DNA of 45,953 bases from an uncultured Bacilli bacterium (GCA_947628915.1 CANRBR010000003.1:1-45953); one strand, 5' to 3'. Shown: positions 27,896-38,666, numbered from the stretch's first letter. Numbers and translations: made by a program. The notes: generated from the sequence alone by a model not told the origin.

Positions 27896-27995
27896 AAAAT
27901 AATCTTAAAAAATTCAGTATTTTTAGGAAAAGTAAAAAATGTTTTTACTTTTTTTACTTTTTATAGTATAATTAATATAGATTGTAGGAGATGAT

Positions 27996-29243
27996 ATGAT
28001 GAAACATATTTATACAAGTCTTGATATCGGTTCGGATACAATAAAAATAGTAGTATGTGAACTATATCAAAATAAGTTAAATTTACTTGCAGCATCTTCA
28101 TATAAATCTAAAGGAATTAAAAAGGGATTAATAACAGATGTAGAACTTGCTAAAGAATCTATTAAAAATGCATTTGATGAAGTAGAAGAGATGTTAGGTA
28201 TAAAAATAAATAAAGTAATCACATCAGTTCCTTCTTTTAATGCAGAATACAATATTATAAAAGGTAATGTTAAAATAACTAATGAAAATCATATAGTTAC
28301 AAGTGACGACATAATAAAATCATTAGAAGTTGCTGCTAGGGCAAATCCATACAATTCAAGAGAAATGGTTACAATACTTCCAATAGATTATACAGTTGAT
28401 GATAAAACACTTATTAAAAACCCTAAAGGTATGCCTTGTTCAGTACTTGGATGCCGTGCGGTACTTGTAACTACTCCTAAAAAGAATGTTTATTCTGTAG
28501 TAAGTTTACTTGAAAATATAGGTAAAGAGGTTGTAGATATAACACTCAATGATATAGGAGACCTTTACTCATTTAATAATAAACTATTTGAAGAAAAGGT
28601 TGGCGCGATAATAAATATCGGTAGTGAGATAACAAACGTATCTTTATACAATAAAAGCGTATTAGTTAAAAGCAGTATAGTAAATATGGGTGGTAAAAAC
28701 GTAGATAGTGATATATCTTATATGTATAAAGTAGATATTCCAACTGCTCGTAATTTAAAATTAAAATTTGCTTTAGCCCACAAAAAGAATGCTAGTGTGA
28801 ACGATATTGTAGAAGTTAAGAGTGCTGTTGATAATAACTTAAAGATAAATCAGTTTGAACTATCAGAAGTAGTTATGTCGAGACTAGAAGAAATATTAAA
28901 CGAAGCAAAAAAAGAGATAAATCTCTTGACAAGTAGGAAAATAGATTATATTATAATTACAGGAGGTACTAGCAATATGATAGGATTCGAATATGTCGTA
29001 AGAGATATATTTGGAGATAGTGCCAATATTGGTAATGTTAAAATGCTAGGAATAAGAGATAATATATATTCATCTTGTATAGGTAATATAGTATACTTTA
29101 TAAGTAAATTAAAACTAAAGGGAAAAGATTATAGTATGATAAGTGATAATGAGGCTTATCAAATGACAGCTGTAAATTCTAGAAAATTAAGTACATCAGA
29201 TTCAATGCTAGGGAAAATATTTGGATTTTTCTTTAGTGAATAG
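27996..29243 (+). CDS. ftsA: Cell division protein FtsA
   Basis: ASLDIGS-type [46 protein letters not shown]; immediately before ftsZ. Confidence 0.93.
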   Translation: MMKHIYTSLDIGSDTIKIVVCELYQNKLNLLAASSYKSKGIKKGLITDVELAKESIKNAFDEVEEMLGIKINKVITSVPSFNAEYNIIKGNVKITNENHIVTSDDIIKSLEVAARANPYNSREMVTILPIDYTVDDKTLIKNPKGMPCSVLGCRAVLVTTPKKNVYSVVSLLENIGKEVVDITLNDIGDLYSFNNKLFEEKVGAIINIGSEITNVSLYNKSVLVKSSIVNMGGKNVDSDISYMYKVDIPTARNLKLKFALAHKKNASVNDIVEVKSAVDNNLKINQFELSEVVMSRLEEILNEAKKEINLLTSRKIDYIIITGGTSNMIGFEYVVRDIFGDSANIGNVKMLGIRDNIYSSCIGNIVYFISKLKLKGKDYSMISDNEAYQMTAVNSRKLSTSDSMLGKIFGFFFSE

Positions 29244-29254
29244 AGGAGGAAATT

Positions 29255-30343
29255 ATGTTTGGATTAGAAATGGATCAAGTTGCTAAAATAAAAGTTATTG
29301 GAGTTGGTGGAGGTGGAAATAACGCCGTAAACCGAATGATAGAATCAGGAGTAAAAGGTGTTGAATTCATAGTTGCTAATACCGATTTACAAGTTTTAAA
29401 TGTATCTAAAGCTCCAACTAAAATACAAATAGGAGAGAATTTAACTGGTGGTAGAGGTGCTGGTGCTAAACCTGAAATAGGAAGAGAAGCTGCTCTTGAA
29501 AGTAAAAAAGAAATAGAAGAGGCTCTAGCTGGAGCTGACATGGTATTTGTTACTTGCGGTATGGGTGGAGGAACTGGTACAGGTGCTGCTCCAGTAATTG
29601 CAAATATCGCACAAGAACAAGGGGCTCTAACTGTTGGTATAGTTACTAAGCCATTCTCATTTGAAGGTAAAAAAAGAATGGAACAGGCAATAGTAGGACT
29701 TGAAGAGTTAAAGAAAAATGTAGATACGCTAATTGTTATACCAAATGATAAATTAAGAGAGATTATAGATAAGTCAACACCACTTCTAGAATCATTTAAA
29801 GAAGTAGATAACGTATTAAGAAGAGGAGTACAATCTATATCAGATTTAATAGCTGTTGCAGGACTAATTAACTTAGACTTTGCAGATGTTAAAACTGTTA
29901 TGGAAAAACGTGGTACTGCTTTAATTGGTATTGGTATAGGTGTTGGTGAAAATAGAGCAACTGAGGCTGCAGAACAAGCAATATCTAGTCCATTACTAGA
30001 GACAAGTATCGATGGTGCAACTGATGCAATAATAAATGTTACAGGTGGTAATAATTTAACGCTCTTTGAAGTAGAAGAAGCTGCAGATGTAATTAGAAAA
30101 AGTGCTAAAACTGATATGAATACAATATTCGGTGCAGTTATCAATGAAAATCTTAATGATGAGATTATTGTTACTGTAATTGCTACTGGATTTGATGATG
30201 ATAAGAAAACTCAGGAGCAATCATCAAGAGTAGAAAGTAGAGAAGATAATAATTCTAATATTAGTTTTAGAAGTACAACTGATGAAGACTCTGATGATTC
30301 TGATGATATAATACCATCATTCTTAAGAAGAAGAGGATTTTAA
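29255..30343 (+). CDS. ftsZ: Cell division protein FtsZ
   Basis: [34 protein letters not shown] tubulin signature; C-terminal [13 protein letters not shown]. Confidence 0.98.
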   Translation: MFGLEMDQVAKIKVIGVGGGGNNAVNRMIESGVKGVEFIVANTDLQVLNVSKAPTKIQIGENLTGGRGAGAKPEIGREAALESKKEIEEALAGADMVFVTCGMGGGTGTGAAPVIANIAQEQGALTVGIVTKPFSFEGKKRMEQAIVGLEELKKNVDTLIVIPNDKLREIIDKSTPLLESFKEVDNVLRRGVQSISDLIAVAGLINLDFADVKTVMEKRGTALIGIGIGVGENRATEAAEQAISSPLLETSIDGATDAIINVTGGNNLTLFEVEEAADVIRKSAKTDMNTIFGAVINENLNDEIIVTVIATGFDDDKKTQEQSSRVESREDNNSNISFRSTTDEDSDDSDDIIPSFLRRRGF

Positions 30344-30347
30344 ACAT

Positions 30348-30374
30348 TAAGAATAGATTTTTCTATTCTTTTTT
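30348..30374 (+). terminator. Terminator after ftsZ
   Basis: AAGAATAG-ATTTTT-CTATTCTTTTTT. Confidence 0.7.
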
Positions 30375-30398
30375 AGTATAATTATATTGGTGATATAA

Positions 30399-32045
30399 AT
30401 GACTGATATAGAAATAAGTAAAAATTCAAATATGTTAAATATTAAAGATGTAGCTAGTAAGTTAAATATAAGTGAAGATAATTTAGAATATTATGGTAAA
30501 TATAAAGCAAAACTAAATATAAATATAGATAACTTAAATAATGATTTAGGTAAATTAATACTTGTAACATCTATTAATCCAACACCTTTTGGAGAAGGTA
30601 AAACAACTGTTAGTATAGGTATTAACGATGCCTTAAATAAACTTGGCAAAAAGTCAATTGTAGTATTAAGAGAACCTTCACTTGGCCCTGTATTTGGAAT
30701 TAAAGGCGGGGCAACTGGTGGTGGTTATTCTCAAGTTGTACCTATGGAAGATATTAATTTACATTTCACAGGAGATATACATGCAATAGAAGCTGCAAAT
30801 AATCTTTTATGTGCGATAATTGATAATCATATATATCAAGGAAATGAACTTGGAATAGATAAAGTCGTATTCAACAGATGCATTGACCTTAATGATAGAG
30901 CCCTAAGAAATGTCTTAATAAAGTATGATAATAATGGTTTAGAAAGACCTGATAACTATCAAATTACAGTTGCAAGCGAAATAATGGCAATACTTTGCTT
31001 GTCTAAGAATTTAGAGGATTTAAAAAGAAGAATTGGTAATATTTTAGTTGGATATACTAAAGATAATAAAATGATATTTGCTCGTGATTTAAACTGTGTT
31101 GGGGCTATAGCCTTACTTCTTAAGGACGCTATTAAACCAAACCTAGTTCAAACACTTGAAAACAATCCTGCAATAATACATGGAGGTCCATTTGCTAATA
31201 TCGCACATGGATGTAATTCAATAATCGCAACAACTCTAGGTTTGAAATTATCTGATTATGTAGTAACTGAGGCTGGATTTGGAGCTGATTTAGGTGCTGA
31301 AAAGTTTTTAGATATAAAGTGTCAAATCGCTAATTTAAAACCCAATTGTGTAGTTATAAATGCTACTTTAAGAAGTTTAAAATATAATGGTGGCGTATCT
31401 AAAGAATTAGTTAATACTCCAAATATTGATGCTTTAAAAAAAGGTATAGTAAACCTTAAAAGACATATAGAAAATATAAGTAAATATACTAAGAATATAG
31501 TAGTTGTAATAAATAGATTTGAAACTGATACTAATGATGAGATAGACTATGTAAAAGATTATGTAGAAAATATGGGATATAAGATAAGTATATGTACATC
31601 TTTTAAAGATGGAAGTAATGGCGCTATAGAAGTTGCTAAAAAAGTACTAGATGTATGTAATAATGATGCAGATTTTAAACCTTTATATAATTTTAATGAT
31701 AAAATAATAGATAAAATAAATAAAATATCTAAAGAAATATATAGAGCAGATGAAGTAATAATAAGTGATGAAATAAAAGATAAAATAAACTACTTAGAAG
31801 AAAATGGATTTGGTAATCTACCTATATGTATTGCTAAAACCCAGTATTCTTTTACAGATAATCCTAAACTTTTAGGCGCACCATTAAACTTTAATATGAC
31901 AGTTAGAGATATTAAACTATCTAGTGGTGCTGGATTTATTGTAGTATTAATGGGAAGTATTATGACTATGCCAGGCTTAGGTAAAAATAGTGCCTATTTA
32001 AATATGAATATAGATAATAGTGGTAATATAACAGGTTTATTTTAA
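30399..32045 (+). CDS. fhs: Formate-tetrahydrofolate ligase
   Basis: TSINPTPFGEGKTTVSIGINDAL; REPSLGPVFGIKGGATGGGYSQVVPMEDINLHFTGDIHAI. Confidence 0.97.
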   Translation: MTDIEISKNSNMLNIKDVASKLNISEDNLEYYGKYKAKLNINIDNLNNDLGKLILVTSINPTPFGEGKTTVSIGINDALNKLGKKSIVVLREPSLGPVFGIKGGATGGGYSQVVPMEDINLHFTGDIHAIEAANNLLCAIIDNHIYQGNELGIDKVVFNRCIDLNDRALRNVLIKYDNNGLERPDNYQITVASEIMAILCLSKNLEDLKRRIGNILVGYTKDNKMIFARDLNCVGAIALLLKDAIKPNLVQTLENNPAIIHGGPFANIAHGCNSIIATTLGLKLSDYVVTEAGFGADLGAEKFLDIKCQIANLKPNCVVINATLRSLKYNGGVSKELVNTPNIDALKKGIVNLKRHIENISKYTKNIVVVINRFETDTNDEIDYVKDYVENMGYKISICTSFKDGSNGAIEVAKKVLDVCNNDADFKPLYNFNDKIIDKINKISKEIYRADEVIISDEIKDKINYLEENGFGNLPICIAKTQYSFTDNPKLLGAPLNFNMTVRDIKLSSGAGFIVVLMGSIMTMPGLGKNSAYLNMNIDNSGNITGLF

Positions 32046-32057
32046 TTGTATAAATTA

Positions 32058-32097
32058 ATCTTCTTTCACTCAATATGAAGTGAAAGGAGATTTTTTT
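32058..32097 (+). promoter_or_regulatory. Terminator-like stem-loop that contains the sigG Shine-Dalgarno
   Basis: ATCTTCTTTCACT-CAATATGA-AGTGAAAGGAGAT, 13-bp stem (one G:U), then T7 and the sigG ATG at 32098. Confidence 0.8.
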
Positions 32098-32874
32098 ATG
32101 GCGCGTCACAAAGTTGAGATATGTGGCGTGAATACTGCGAATATAAAAGTTTTAAATAATGATGAGATGAACTCTTTATTTAAAAAATATAAAGAAGGAG
32201 ATTCATTTGCTAAAGAAGAATTGGTTAATGGTAATTTGAAACTAGTTTTAAGTATTTTAAAAAAATACAACAATAGATGTGATAATATGGATGATTTATT
32301 TCAAGTAGGTTGTATTGGACTGATTAAAGCAATAGATAACTTTGATCTTAATTTTGATGTAAAATTTTCTACATATGCAGTACCAATGATACTAGGTGAG
32401 GTAAAAAGATATTTAAGGGATAATAATAGTATTAGAATCGCTCGTAGTATTAAAGATATCGCATACCACGCTTTAATAGTTAAAGAAGAGTTAACAAACA
32501 GCTTAAATAGAGAACCTACTATAAAAGAGATTTCAGATAAACTATCTCTTAGTGAATTTGAGGTTAGTAATGCTTTAGATAGTATGAAAGAAACATTAAG
32601 TATATCAGAGCCTATTTATAACGATGGAGGAGATACTATATACTTACAAGACCAAATAGAAGATAAAAATAATAATATGAAATATATCGATGAGAAAGTT
32701 GCTTTAAAAGAGGCAATAAATTCTTTAAAAGATAAAGAAAAATATATTATAACAGAAAGATATATAATAGGTAAAACTCAAATGGAACTAGCTGAAGAAA
32801 TTGGTATATCACAGGCACAAATATCAAGAATTGAAAAAAGTGCCTTAAACAACATAAAAAATAAAATAAGTTAG
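32098..32874 (+). CDS. sigG: Sporulation sigma factor SigG
   Basis: MARHKVEICGVNTANIKVL N-terminus is SigG-specific; LFQVGCIGLIKAIDNFD; FSTYAVPMILGEVKRYLRDN; PIYNDGGDTIYLQDQI. Confidence 0.95.
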   Translation: MARHKVEICGVNTANIKVLNNDEMNSLFKKYKEGDSFAKEELVNGNLKLVLSILKKYNNRCDNMDDLFQVGCIGLIKAIDNFDLNFDVKFSTYAVPMILGEVKRYLRDNNSIRIARSIKDIAYHALIVKEELTNSLNREPTIKEISDKLSLSEFEVSNALDSMKETLSISEPIYNDGGDTIYLQDQIEDKNNNMKYIDEKVALKEAINSLKDKEKYIITERYIIGKTQMELAEEIGISQAQISRIEKSALNNIKNKIS

Positions 32875-32914
32875 GCAAATATACTATTTTTTCATATAAT
32901 ATAGTGGTGATTAT

Positions 32915-33145
32915 ATGAGACTATCTGATTTACAAAACAAAACCGTTATAAATTTAATAGATGGTAAAAATATAGGAAATATAATTGATTTGAGTATAGA
33001 TGAAAATGGTAAAACAACAGGATTAATAGTTGAAAAACATAAGTTTATTATTTCATACTTTACTAGTAAAAAAGAATTTTCTGTTAGATGGGATCAAATA
33101 GAAAAAATAGGTGAGGATGTAATACTCGTTAGGGTTGTCTATTAA
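32915..33145 (+). CDS. ylmC: YlmC/YmxH family PRC-barrel protein
   Basis: MRLSDLQNKTVINLIDGKNIGNIIDLSIDENGKTTGLIVE; adjacent to sigG as in Bacillus. Confidence 0.85.
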   Translation: MRLSDLQNKTVINLIDGKNIGNIIDLSIDENGKTTGLIVEKHKFIISYFTSKKEFSVRWDQIEKIGEDVILVRVVY

Positions 33146-33178
33146 ATATTTTTGTGTTATACTTAAATTGGTGATTGA

Positions 33179-34195
33179 ATGAAAGTCTTACTATATACAG
33201 AAAATGAAAAGATGATTAGTAAATCTGGACTCGGTAAAGCCATAAAACACCAGATGAATGCCTTGAAAGACAATAATATTGAATATACAACAGATCCAAA
33301 TGATGATTATGATATAGTACATATAAACTTTTATGGTCCTAAATCTTATATGCTTGCAAAAAAAGCAAAAAAACTAGGTAAAAAAGTTATATACCATGCT
33401 CATTCTACTGAGGAGGATTTTAGAAATTCGTTTGTACTTTCCAATCAAGTTGCCCCAGCATTTAAGCAGTGGTTGATTAAGTGCTACACACTTGGAGACC
33501 ATATATTAACCCCAACTCCTTATTCAAAAAAATTATTAAAAAGTTACGGTATAAAAGTCCCAATAACTGATATAAGTAATGGTATAAATGTTAAGTTTTT
33601 CGAGAAAAATGAAGAGTTAGGTAAGAAGTTTAGAAAAGACTTTGGATATAAAGATACAGATAAAATAATAATGGGTGTAGGTTTATATATAGAAAGAAAA
33701 GGAATACTCGATTTTGTTGAACTTGCAAAAAGACTACCTGAGTATAAATTTATATGGTTTGGGTATTCACCACTTTCAGCATCTCCAGCTAAAATTAGAA
33801 AAGCAGTTAATACTAAATTAGATAATTTGTGTTTTGCTGGATATGTAGAGCCTGAGGTTTTAAGAGGTGCGTATAGTGGTTGTAATTTATATTTATTTCC
33901 AACACTTGAAGAAACTGAAGGTATTCCAATAATGGAAGCATGTGCGGCTAGAATACCTTCATTAATAAGAGATATACCTGTATTTGATGGATGGCTTAAA
34001 GATGGTGTAAATGTATATAAAGCAAAAAATTTAGATGAATTTGAAGATAAAATTAAAAAAATATTAGAAGGTAAGTTACCTGATTTAACTTTAGAAGGTT
34101 ATAAACTCGCAAAAACAAGAGATATAAAAAGAGTTGGTAGAAAACTTATCAATATATATAGAAAAGTATTAGAAGGTGATGTTCTTGATAAATGA
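33179..34195 (+). CDS. Family-4-type glycosyltransferase (glycolipid glucosyltransferase-like)
   Basis: VIYHAHSTEEDFRNSF; GVGLYIERKGILDFVELAKRLPEYKFIWFG; FPTLEETEGIPIMEACAARIPSLIRDIPVFDGWL. Confidence 0.88.
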   Translation: MKVLLYTENEKMISKSGLGKAIKHQMNALKDNNIEYTTDPNDDYDIVHINFYGPKSYMLAKKAKKLGKKVIYHAHSTEEDFRNSFVLSNQVAPAFKQWLIKCYTLGDHILTPTPYSKKLLKSYGIKVPITDISNGINVKFFEKNEELGKKFRKDFGYKDTDKIIMGVGLYIERKGILDFVELAKRLPEYKFIWFGYSPLSASPAKIRKAVNTKLDNLCFAGYVEPEVLRGAYSGCNLYLFPTLEETEGIPIMEACAARIPSLIRDIPVFDGWLKDGVNVYKAKNLDEFEDKIKKILEGKLPDLTLEGYKLAKTRDIKRVGRKLINIYRKVLEGDVLDK

Positions 34196-34634
34196 TATTA
34201 AACTATTAGGGCCAAAAGAAATAACTAAAATTGGAGAAAATGCCTATATTGAAAAATGCTTTTATGAAAAAAGAGGAAATAGATTTTATGATGTTGTATT
34301 ACACATAAACGGTAAAGATGTATTTATTGGAAGATTTAATAAAATATATAACAACATAAATGTAATTTACAATAACGGAAAAATACTAGTATGTTGTTGT
34401 GGTTATACTAAAGAATCACACTCAATAGTTGTTTTAGATGTATTATCGCTTTATGATATAGTCGACGATACATTCTATTCTTGTACTAAGGAAGAAGCAC
34501 TCCAACTATTCAATGAAAAAATTAGTGATAATAACAATATAGGTTATATTAATATAGCAGATACAAAATACTTAAAAAACAAGAATGCTTTAATAGTAAG
34601 AGAAGATTTAGAAAAAATGAAAAGACTAAAATAA
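34185..34634 (+). CDS. Uncharacterised protein (~149 aa), overlapping the glycosyltransferase stop
   Basis: GGTGATGTTC then TTG start; no recognised family. Confidence 0.65.
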   Translation: MINDIKLLGPKEITKIGENAYIEKCFYEKRGNRFYDVVLHINGKDVFIGRFNKIYNNINVIYNNGKILVCCCGYTKESHSIVVLDVLSLYDIVDDTFYSCTKEEALQLFNEKISDNNNIGYINIADTKYLKNKNALIVREDLEKMKRLK

Positions 34635-34697
34635 TTAGCCTTTTTTCTTGTTTTTAAATACTTTTATTGATATAATAATTAAGTAAGGTGATAATAG

Positions 34698-37640
34698 ATG
34701 TACTTAAAAAAGATAATCGCACATGGTTTTAAATCATTTGCTGATAATACAATAATAGATTTAGAAAATAATATTGCAGGAATAGTTGGGCCAAATGGTT
34801 CAGGTAAAAGTAATGTTGTAGATGCAGTAAGGTGGGTGCTTGGAGAACAATCAGTTAAGGCTTTAAGAGGAGATCTAAGCATGACTGATGTAATATTTCA
34901 AGGAAGTAAGAGCAGAAATCCTATGAATACTGCATCAGTAACTTTAATATTTGATAATACTGACCACTACTTAAATATAGCATTTGATGAAGTATCAATT
35001 AAAAGAAGATTATATAAAGACGGTACTAATGAATTTTTTATAAATGGAGAGAAATGTAGATTAAAAGATGTATCAGACCTACTTATAGATAGTGGTGTTG
35101 CTAAAGAATCATTCAATATTATCTCACAAGGTAAAATAGATGATATATTATCTAGTAAACCTGAAAATAGAAGAATTATATTTGAAGAGGCAGCAGGTGT
35201 TTTAAAGTACAAAAAAAGAAAAGAAGAGGCTTTAAGAAAATTAGAAAAAACTCATGAAAATATTGAGAGAATAAACGATATTATAAAAGAGTTAGAAGTA
35301 CAAGTAGAGCCTTTAAGAGAACAAAAAATAAAAGCAGAAGAATACGAAAGTTTAAGTGATGAACTTAAAGATTTAGAAATATCTTTAATAGCTAGTGAAA
35401 TAACTAATATTAACTATAAATACCAAGAAAATAAAGAAAAAATAGATGAATTAAATAAAGCGTTATTGAAACTAACTACTGATAATTCGACTAATGAAGC
35501 AAAAAGTTCATCATATAAACTAAAAATAAACAATATAGATAATGAGATTAGAAAATCTCAAAAAGAACTTTTAGAACTTACTTCTTTAACAGAACAGATA
35601 AATGCTAGAAAACAAATAATACTTGAAAGAAAGAAATACGAAGTAGAAGATAGTAAACTTCACGATAATATTGTTAGACTTAAAGAAGATGAGTTAAATT
35701 TAAGAAATAGTATAGATTCTAATAATAAAGAAATAAGCATTAAAGAAGATGAGTTAAAAAACGTATTAAAAGATATAGATACTTATGAAAGTTCTATTAT
35801 AGATATTAAAGAAGATAAAGGAGATTTATTAGATAAATTAAATACTACTTTAAAAAATATTAGTATTTTAAACTCTAAAATAGATGCTTTAAAAGAAAGT
35901 ATAGAAAACGATTCTACACTTCCATATGCAGTTAAAAATGTATTAGATAATCCCAAACTTAGAGGAATACATAACGTAATAGGTTCTTTAATAGAAGTTG
36001 AAGAGACTTATTCTAAGGCTATTTCTATAACTCTTTCATCTAGTGCATCAAATGTAGTAGTAGACAACGAGATATGTGCTAAAGAAGCTATAAACTACCT
36101 TAAAGCAAACAATTTGGGTAGAGTAACATTCTTCCCACTAAATATAATTAAAGAAAAATTTGTAGATACAAATACACTAAATATAGCTAAAAAAGAAATA
36201 GGATTTATAGATATTGCAAGCAATCTTGTTAAATATGATAAAAAATATGAAAATATAATTAAAAATCAACTAGGAAATGTGATAGTAGTAGATAATATAG
36301 ATAACGCTAATATAATAAGTAAAAAAATTGATTATAAATATAGAGTAGTAACAATCGATGGAGAAATACTTCATGTAGGTGGTTCACTTACTGGAGGTAA
36401 TATTAAAGTTAGAAATATTATTACTGATAAATATGAACTTGAAAACAATTTAAAACAGTTAACTAAATTAGAAGAAGAGCAAAAAGAAATAGAAAATAAT
36501 ATAAATAAATATGACTACGATTTAAAGGCTTTAGAAGATAAATTATACTTATCAAATAAAGAAAAGATTAATATAGAAGAATTTATAGACCTCAAGAAAA
36601 AAAGTATTATGGATATAGATAAAAAAATAGATGAGATAACTCTTGAGATTAATAGTAATAATAGTGCTTTAAATAGTACTCTAGATATTGAAGAAGAAAA
36701 CATATTAAATGAGTATTATATAACTAATCAAAAGAAATTAGATAAAGAAAAAGAAATAGAGTTACTAAACAATAATAGAGTTAGATTATCTAGTGAATTA
36801 GATGATTTTGAGAGTACGCTTAAACACGATAATGCTATATATACTGAGAAGACTAACTTAATACATGAACTTGAAATAGAAGTAAATAGAGCAGATGTAA
36901 AACTAGATAATTTACTTAATACATTAAATGAAACGTATTCTATGACATATGAAAATGCAGTTAGTATGTATAAACTTGATATGGATGAAAACCTTGCTAG
37001 AAATAAAGTAAATTCTTTAAAAAGAAAGATTAAAGACTTAGGACCAGTAAATGTACTTGCTAAAGAAGAATACGAAAGAGTTAGTACTAGATATGAGTTC
37101 TTAATACATCAAGAAGAGGATTTATCTAAAGCTGAGACTACACTTTTAGAGATAATCGATGAGATGGATAGCGTTATGAAACAAGAGTTCTTAAGTACCT
37201 TTAAAGTTATTGAAGAAAACTTCTCTACAACATTTAAAGAATTATTTAAAGGTGGTACTGCTAAACTTTCATTAACTGATAAAGATAACATACTTGAAAC
37301 AGGAATAGAAATAGAGGCATGTCCTCCAGGTAAAACTTTAAAAAGTATAAGTTTATTATCAGGTGGAGAGAAGACATTTACAGCAATCAGTTTACTCTTT
37401 GCAATACTTAAATCACGTCCTGTACCATTTTGTATATTAGATGAGGTAGAGGCAGCACTAGATGAAGTAAACGTTGACGCATTTGGGAAATACATAAGAA
37501 AATTAAAAGAAAAAACACAGTTTATAGTAATCACACACAAGAAAAAGACAATGGAATATGTAGATGTATTATATGGTATAACAATGCAAGAATCTGGTGT
37601 TAGTAAACTTGTAAGCGTAAAATTAGAAGAAATTAAATAA
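34698..37640 (+). CDS. smc: Chromosome segregation ATPase SMC (980 aa, short-armed)
   Basis: IVGPNGSGKSNVVDAVRWVLGEQSVKALRG; hinge with GGSLTGGN; SLLSGGEKTFTAISLLFAI; FCILDEVEAALDEVN. Confidence 0.97.
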   Translation: MYLKKIIAHGFKSFADNTIIDLENNIAGIVGPNGSGKSNVVDAVRWVLGEQSVKALRGDLSMTDVIFQGSKSRNPMNTASVTLIFDNTDHYLNIAFDEVSIKRRLYKDGTNEFFINGEKCRLKDVSDLLIDSGVAKESFNIISQGKIDDILSSKPENRRIIFEEAAGVLKYKKRKEEALRKLEKTHENIERINDIIKELEVQVEPLREQKIKAEEYESLSDELKDLEISLIASEITNINYKYQENKEKIDELNKALLKLTTDNSTNEAKSSSYKLKINNIDNEIRKSQKELLELTSLTEQINARKQIILERKKYEVEDSKLHDNIVRLKEDELNLRNSIDSNNKEISIKEDELKNVLKDIDTYESSIIDIKEDKGDLLDKLNTTLKNISILNSKIDALKESIENDSTLPYAVKNVLDNPKLRGIHNVIGSLIEVEETYSKAISITLSSSASNVVVDNEICAKEAINYLKANNLGRVTFFPLNIIKEKFVDTNTLNIAKKEIGFIDIASNLVKYDKKYENIIKNQLGNVIVVDNIDNANIISKKIDYKYRVVTIDGEILHVGGSLTGGNIKVRNIITDKYELENNLKQLTKLEEEQKEIENNINKYDYDLKALEDKLYLSNKEKINIEEFIDLKKKSIMDIDKKIDEITLEINSNNSALNSTLDIEEENILNEYYITNQKKLDKEKEIELLNNNRVRLSSELDDFESTLKHDNAIYTEKTNLIHELEIEVNRADVKLDNLLNTLNETYSMTYENAVSMYKLDMDENLARNKVNSLKRKIKDLGPVNVLAKEEYERVSTRYEFLIHQEEDLSKAETTLLEIIDEMDSVMKQEFLSTFKVIEENFSTTFKELFKGGTAKLSLTDKDNILETGIEIEACPPGKTLKSISLLSGGEKTFTAISLLFAILKSRPVPFCILDEVEAALDEVNVDAFGKYIRKLKEKTQFIVITHKKKTMEYVDVLYGITMQESGVSKLVSVKLEEIK

Positions 37641-37654
37641 TTGGAAGTGATATA

Positions 37655-38593
37655 GTGAATTATTTATTATATGGATTAGATAAGTTTTTAATAGATAAAG
37701 AAATTAAAAATATAATAAATAAGAATAATATAGATGAGATAAATATATCAAGATATGACTTAGAGGAAAATTCTTTAAAAGAAATACTTGATGATGCTAT
37801 GACTATATCACTTTTTTCATCTAATAAATTAATAATAGTAGATAATGCTTTTATATTTAATAGAGTTCAAAGTAAAAAAATGGATGATATAGAACTTTTA
37901 GAAAGTTATCTTAATAACCCTAATAAAGATACGACTATTATATTTATAGACCTTAATGAAAAAGTAGATAGTGCTAAAAAAATAGTTAAGTTAATTAAGG
38001 ATAAAGGTGTTTTAAAAGAGTTTAATCCTTTAAAAAATATAAATAGTACAGTTAGTTCAATGTTTGATGATTATAAAATTGACTATGGCGTTATTGATGC
38101 ACTAATAAATAGAGTAGGTAGTGACCTAGAACTTATATATCAAGAAGTAGAAAAACTAAAGATATATAAAATAGATGATAAAACTATCACTTTAAAAGAT
38201 GTAGAAGATTTAGTAGTTGAAAATATTAATATAGATATATTTAAGTTTGTCGATGATATAATAAATAAAAATAAAAGTAGTGCGATTAAAACCTATAAGG
38301 AACTACTTAAGTTAAACGAAGAGCCAATAAAAATAGTCGCATTACTTGCAAGTAAGTTTAGACTTATGTATCAAGCAAGCACACTAGTAAAAAAAGGATA
38401 TACAGAAGAGGATATTTCTGAAATACTTAAAGTACATAAATATCCAGTACATCTTTCTATAACTGCAGGACATAAATACAATCCTAAATTATTACTTAAA
38501 TACTTAAATGAGTTAGCAGATTTAGATATTGGAATGAAGACAGGTGAAAAGGATAAAGAACTTGCTTTAGAATTATTTATACTTAGTTTATAA
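37655..38593 (+). CDS. holA: DNA polymerase III subunit delta
   Basis: MNYLLYGLDKFLIDKEIKNI..., FKFVDDIINKNKSSAIKTYKELLKLNEEPIKIVALLASKFRLMYQA. Confidence 0.9.
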   Translation: MNYLLYGLDKFLIDKEIKNIINKNNIDEINISRYDLEENSLKEILDDAMTISLFSSNKLIIVDNAFIFNRVQSKKMDDIELLESYLNNPNKDTTIIFIDLNEKVDSAKKIVKLIKDKGVLKEFNPLKNINSTVSSMFDDYKIDYGVIDALINRVGSDLELIYQEVEKLKIYKIDDKTITLKDVEDLVVENINIDIFKFVDDIINKNKSSAIKTYKELLKLNEEPIKIVALLASKFRLMYQASTLVKKGYTEEDISEILKVHKYPVHLSITAGHKYNPKLLLKYLNELADLDIGMKTGEKDKELALELFILSL

Positions 38594-38615
38594 CAGTAAA
38601 TACTTACTGTTTTTA
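38594..38615 (+). terminator. holA terminator
   Basis: CAGTAA-ATAC-TTACTGTTTTT. Confidence 0.65.
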
Positions 38616-38617
38616 AT

Positions 38618-38666
38618 TGAAAAAAGAACTGACCATAACCAAACATACGGGTTACAACCAGTCCTT
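38618..38666 (-). terminator. Long G:U-rich terminator hairpin downstream of rarA
   Basis: Minus-strand AAGGACUGGUUGUAACC-CGUAUGUUU-GGUUAUGGUCAGUUCUU plus U tract; 17 continuous pairs, 5 of them G:U. Confidence 0.75.

Noticed and set aside
29275-30144. 289-aa minus-strand ORF opposite ftsZ
   Set aside because: Antisense shadow of a highly conserved gene; Ser/Pro/Leu-rich low-complexity translation with no family features.
37109-37540. Minus-strand ORF opposite the smc 3' end
   Set aside because: Shadow ORF of conserved SMC head sequence.
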